Part shown: positions 63,850 to 64,000 of the stretch, in pieces
How positions within the stretch are numbered: position 1 is the stretch's first letter
How the letters are laid out: every line of letters starts with the position of its first letter
NCBI GenBank assembly: GCA_014529385.2
Contig: CM043944.1
Coordinates: forward strand, 77,333,884-77,397,883
Source of the DNA: Adiantum capillus-veneris
Taxonomy: Eukaryota; Streptophyta; Polypodiopsida; Polypodiales; Pteridaceae
Length of the DNA: 64,000 nt
Direction of reading: 5' to 3'
Notes under the pieces: generated by a model
What the model was told of the DNA's origin: nothing
Database searches by the model: none
What the model saw: the letters and a program-made list of their open reading frames with translations, nothing else
Position numbers and translations under genes: made by a program

Positions 63850-64000
63850 TCTGTCCTTAGCCTGATATTACTCTCCCCTTGGAGAATATTTTCATCCTAA
63901 AAAACAAAAGTGGGAAATTTCTTCTTAAGAGCAGTAATGTTTTCCCAAGTGGCACCTTCCTCAGGCCTGTCTTTCCACTTGACTAATACTTGGCAACGTA
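63850..64000 (-). pseudogene. gypsy integrase chromodomain tail, cut by window end
   Basis: The minus-strand reading from the right edge is QVLVKWKDRPEEGATWENIT, then KKFPTFVF, a stop, and DENILQGESNIR. This is the second half of a chromodomain (LVKWK..P.E.ATWE) and the typical end of plant gypsy integrases. It is of another subfamily than A, B and C. The rest lies beyond the window. Confidence 0.75.

Overview
This is a repeat-dominated nuclear window from a land plant. The evidence is spliceosomal GT-AG introns, plant-type Ty3/gypsy chromoviruses, Ty1/copia and L1-like LINE relatives, tRNA-iMet primer sites (TGGTATCAGAGC), and CCCTAAA/CCCTAA-type motifs. Gene density is very low, dinucleotide arrays are long and most elements are decayed, which fits a large genome such as a fern, lycophyte or gymnosperm. 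The species cannot be fixed from sequence alone. I found no bacterial-type operons, rRNA, tRNA or CRISPR.

Layout. 1-5126: a decayed minus-strand gypsy element with its PBS and an LTR beginning at 5127. 5783-6983: a GC-poor minisatellite with 135-bp and 59-bp units. 7028-8985: a plus-strand gypsy element that has lost RT and RNase H, followed by an LTR end and PBS (to 9470). 10640-14760: an L1-like LINE on the minus strand. 16461-17603: a gypsy RNase H/integrase relic. 17604-25197: an LTR split by a complete 7.0-kb chromovirus (element A, 18171-25177, TSD TCTTC). 25198-29161: a gag split by a 3.1-kb deletion derivative (26009-29106).

31731-33374 carries the only host gene recognised, a seven-exon Neuroguidin/LCP5 (SAS10/C1D family) ribosome-biogenesis gene whose first exon was not found.

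33600-50836: a stack of gypsy elements. Chromovirus C (35099-37908) is cut by an LTR (37909-38674). Element D (38840-50836) has a solo LTR inserted in its RT (39591-47065), and that solo LTR is itself split by a complete 6.8-kb chromovirus (element B, 40099-46913, TSD CTTTG). 50948-51667: a possible hAT-like non-autonomous transposon inside another gypsy relic (51690-53915). 53916-60990: LTR remnants, microsatellites and two long hairpins. 60990-64000: copia and gypsy relics.

The elements share LTR modules, including telomere-like AACCCTAA tracts in U3, and every gypsy protease that can be read lacks the canonical Asp-Ser/Thr-Gly. None looks autonomous now. All frames were read by eye; boundaries given to the base are those supported by LTR ends, TSDs or splice sites, and the others are approximate.
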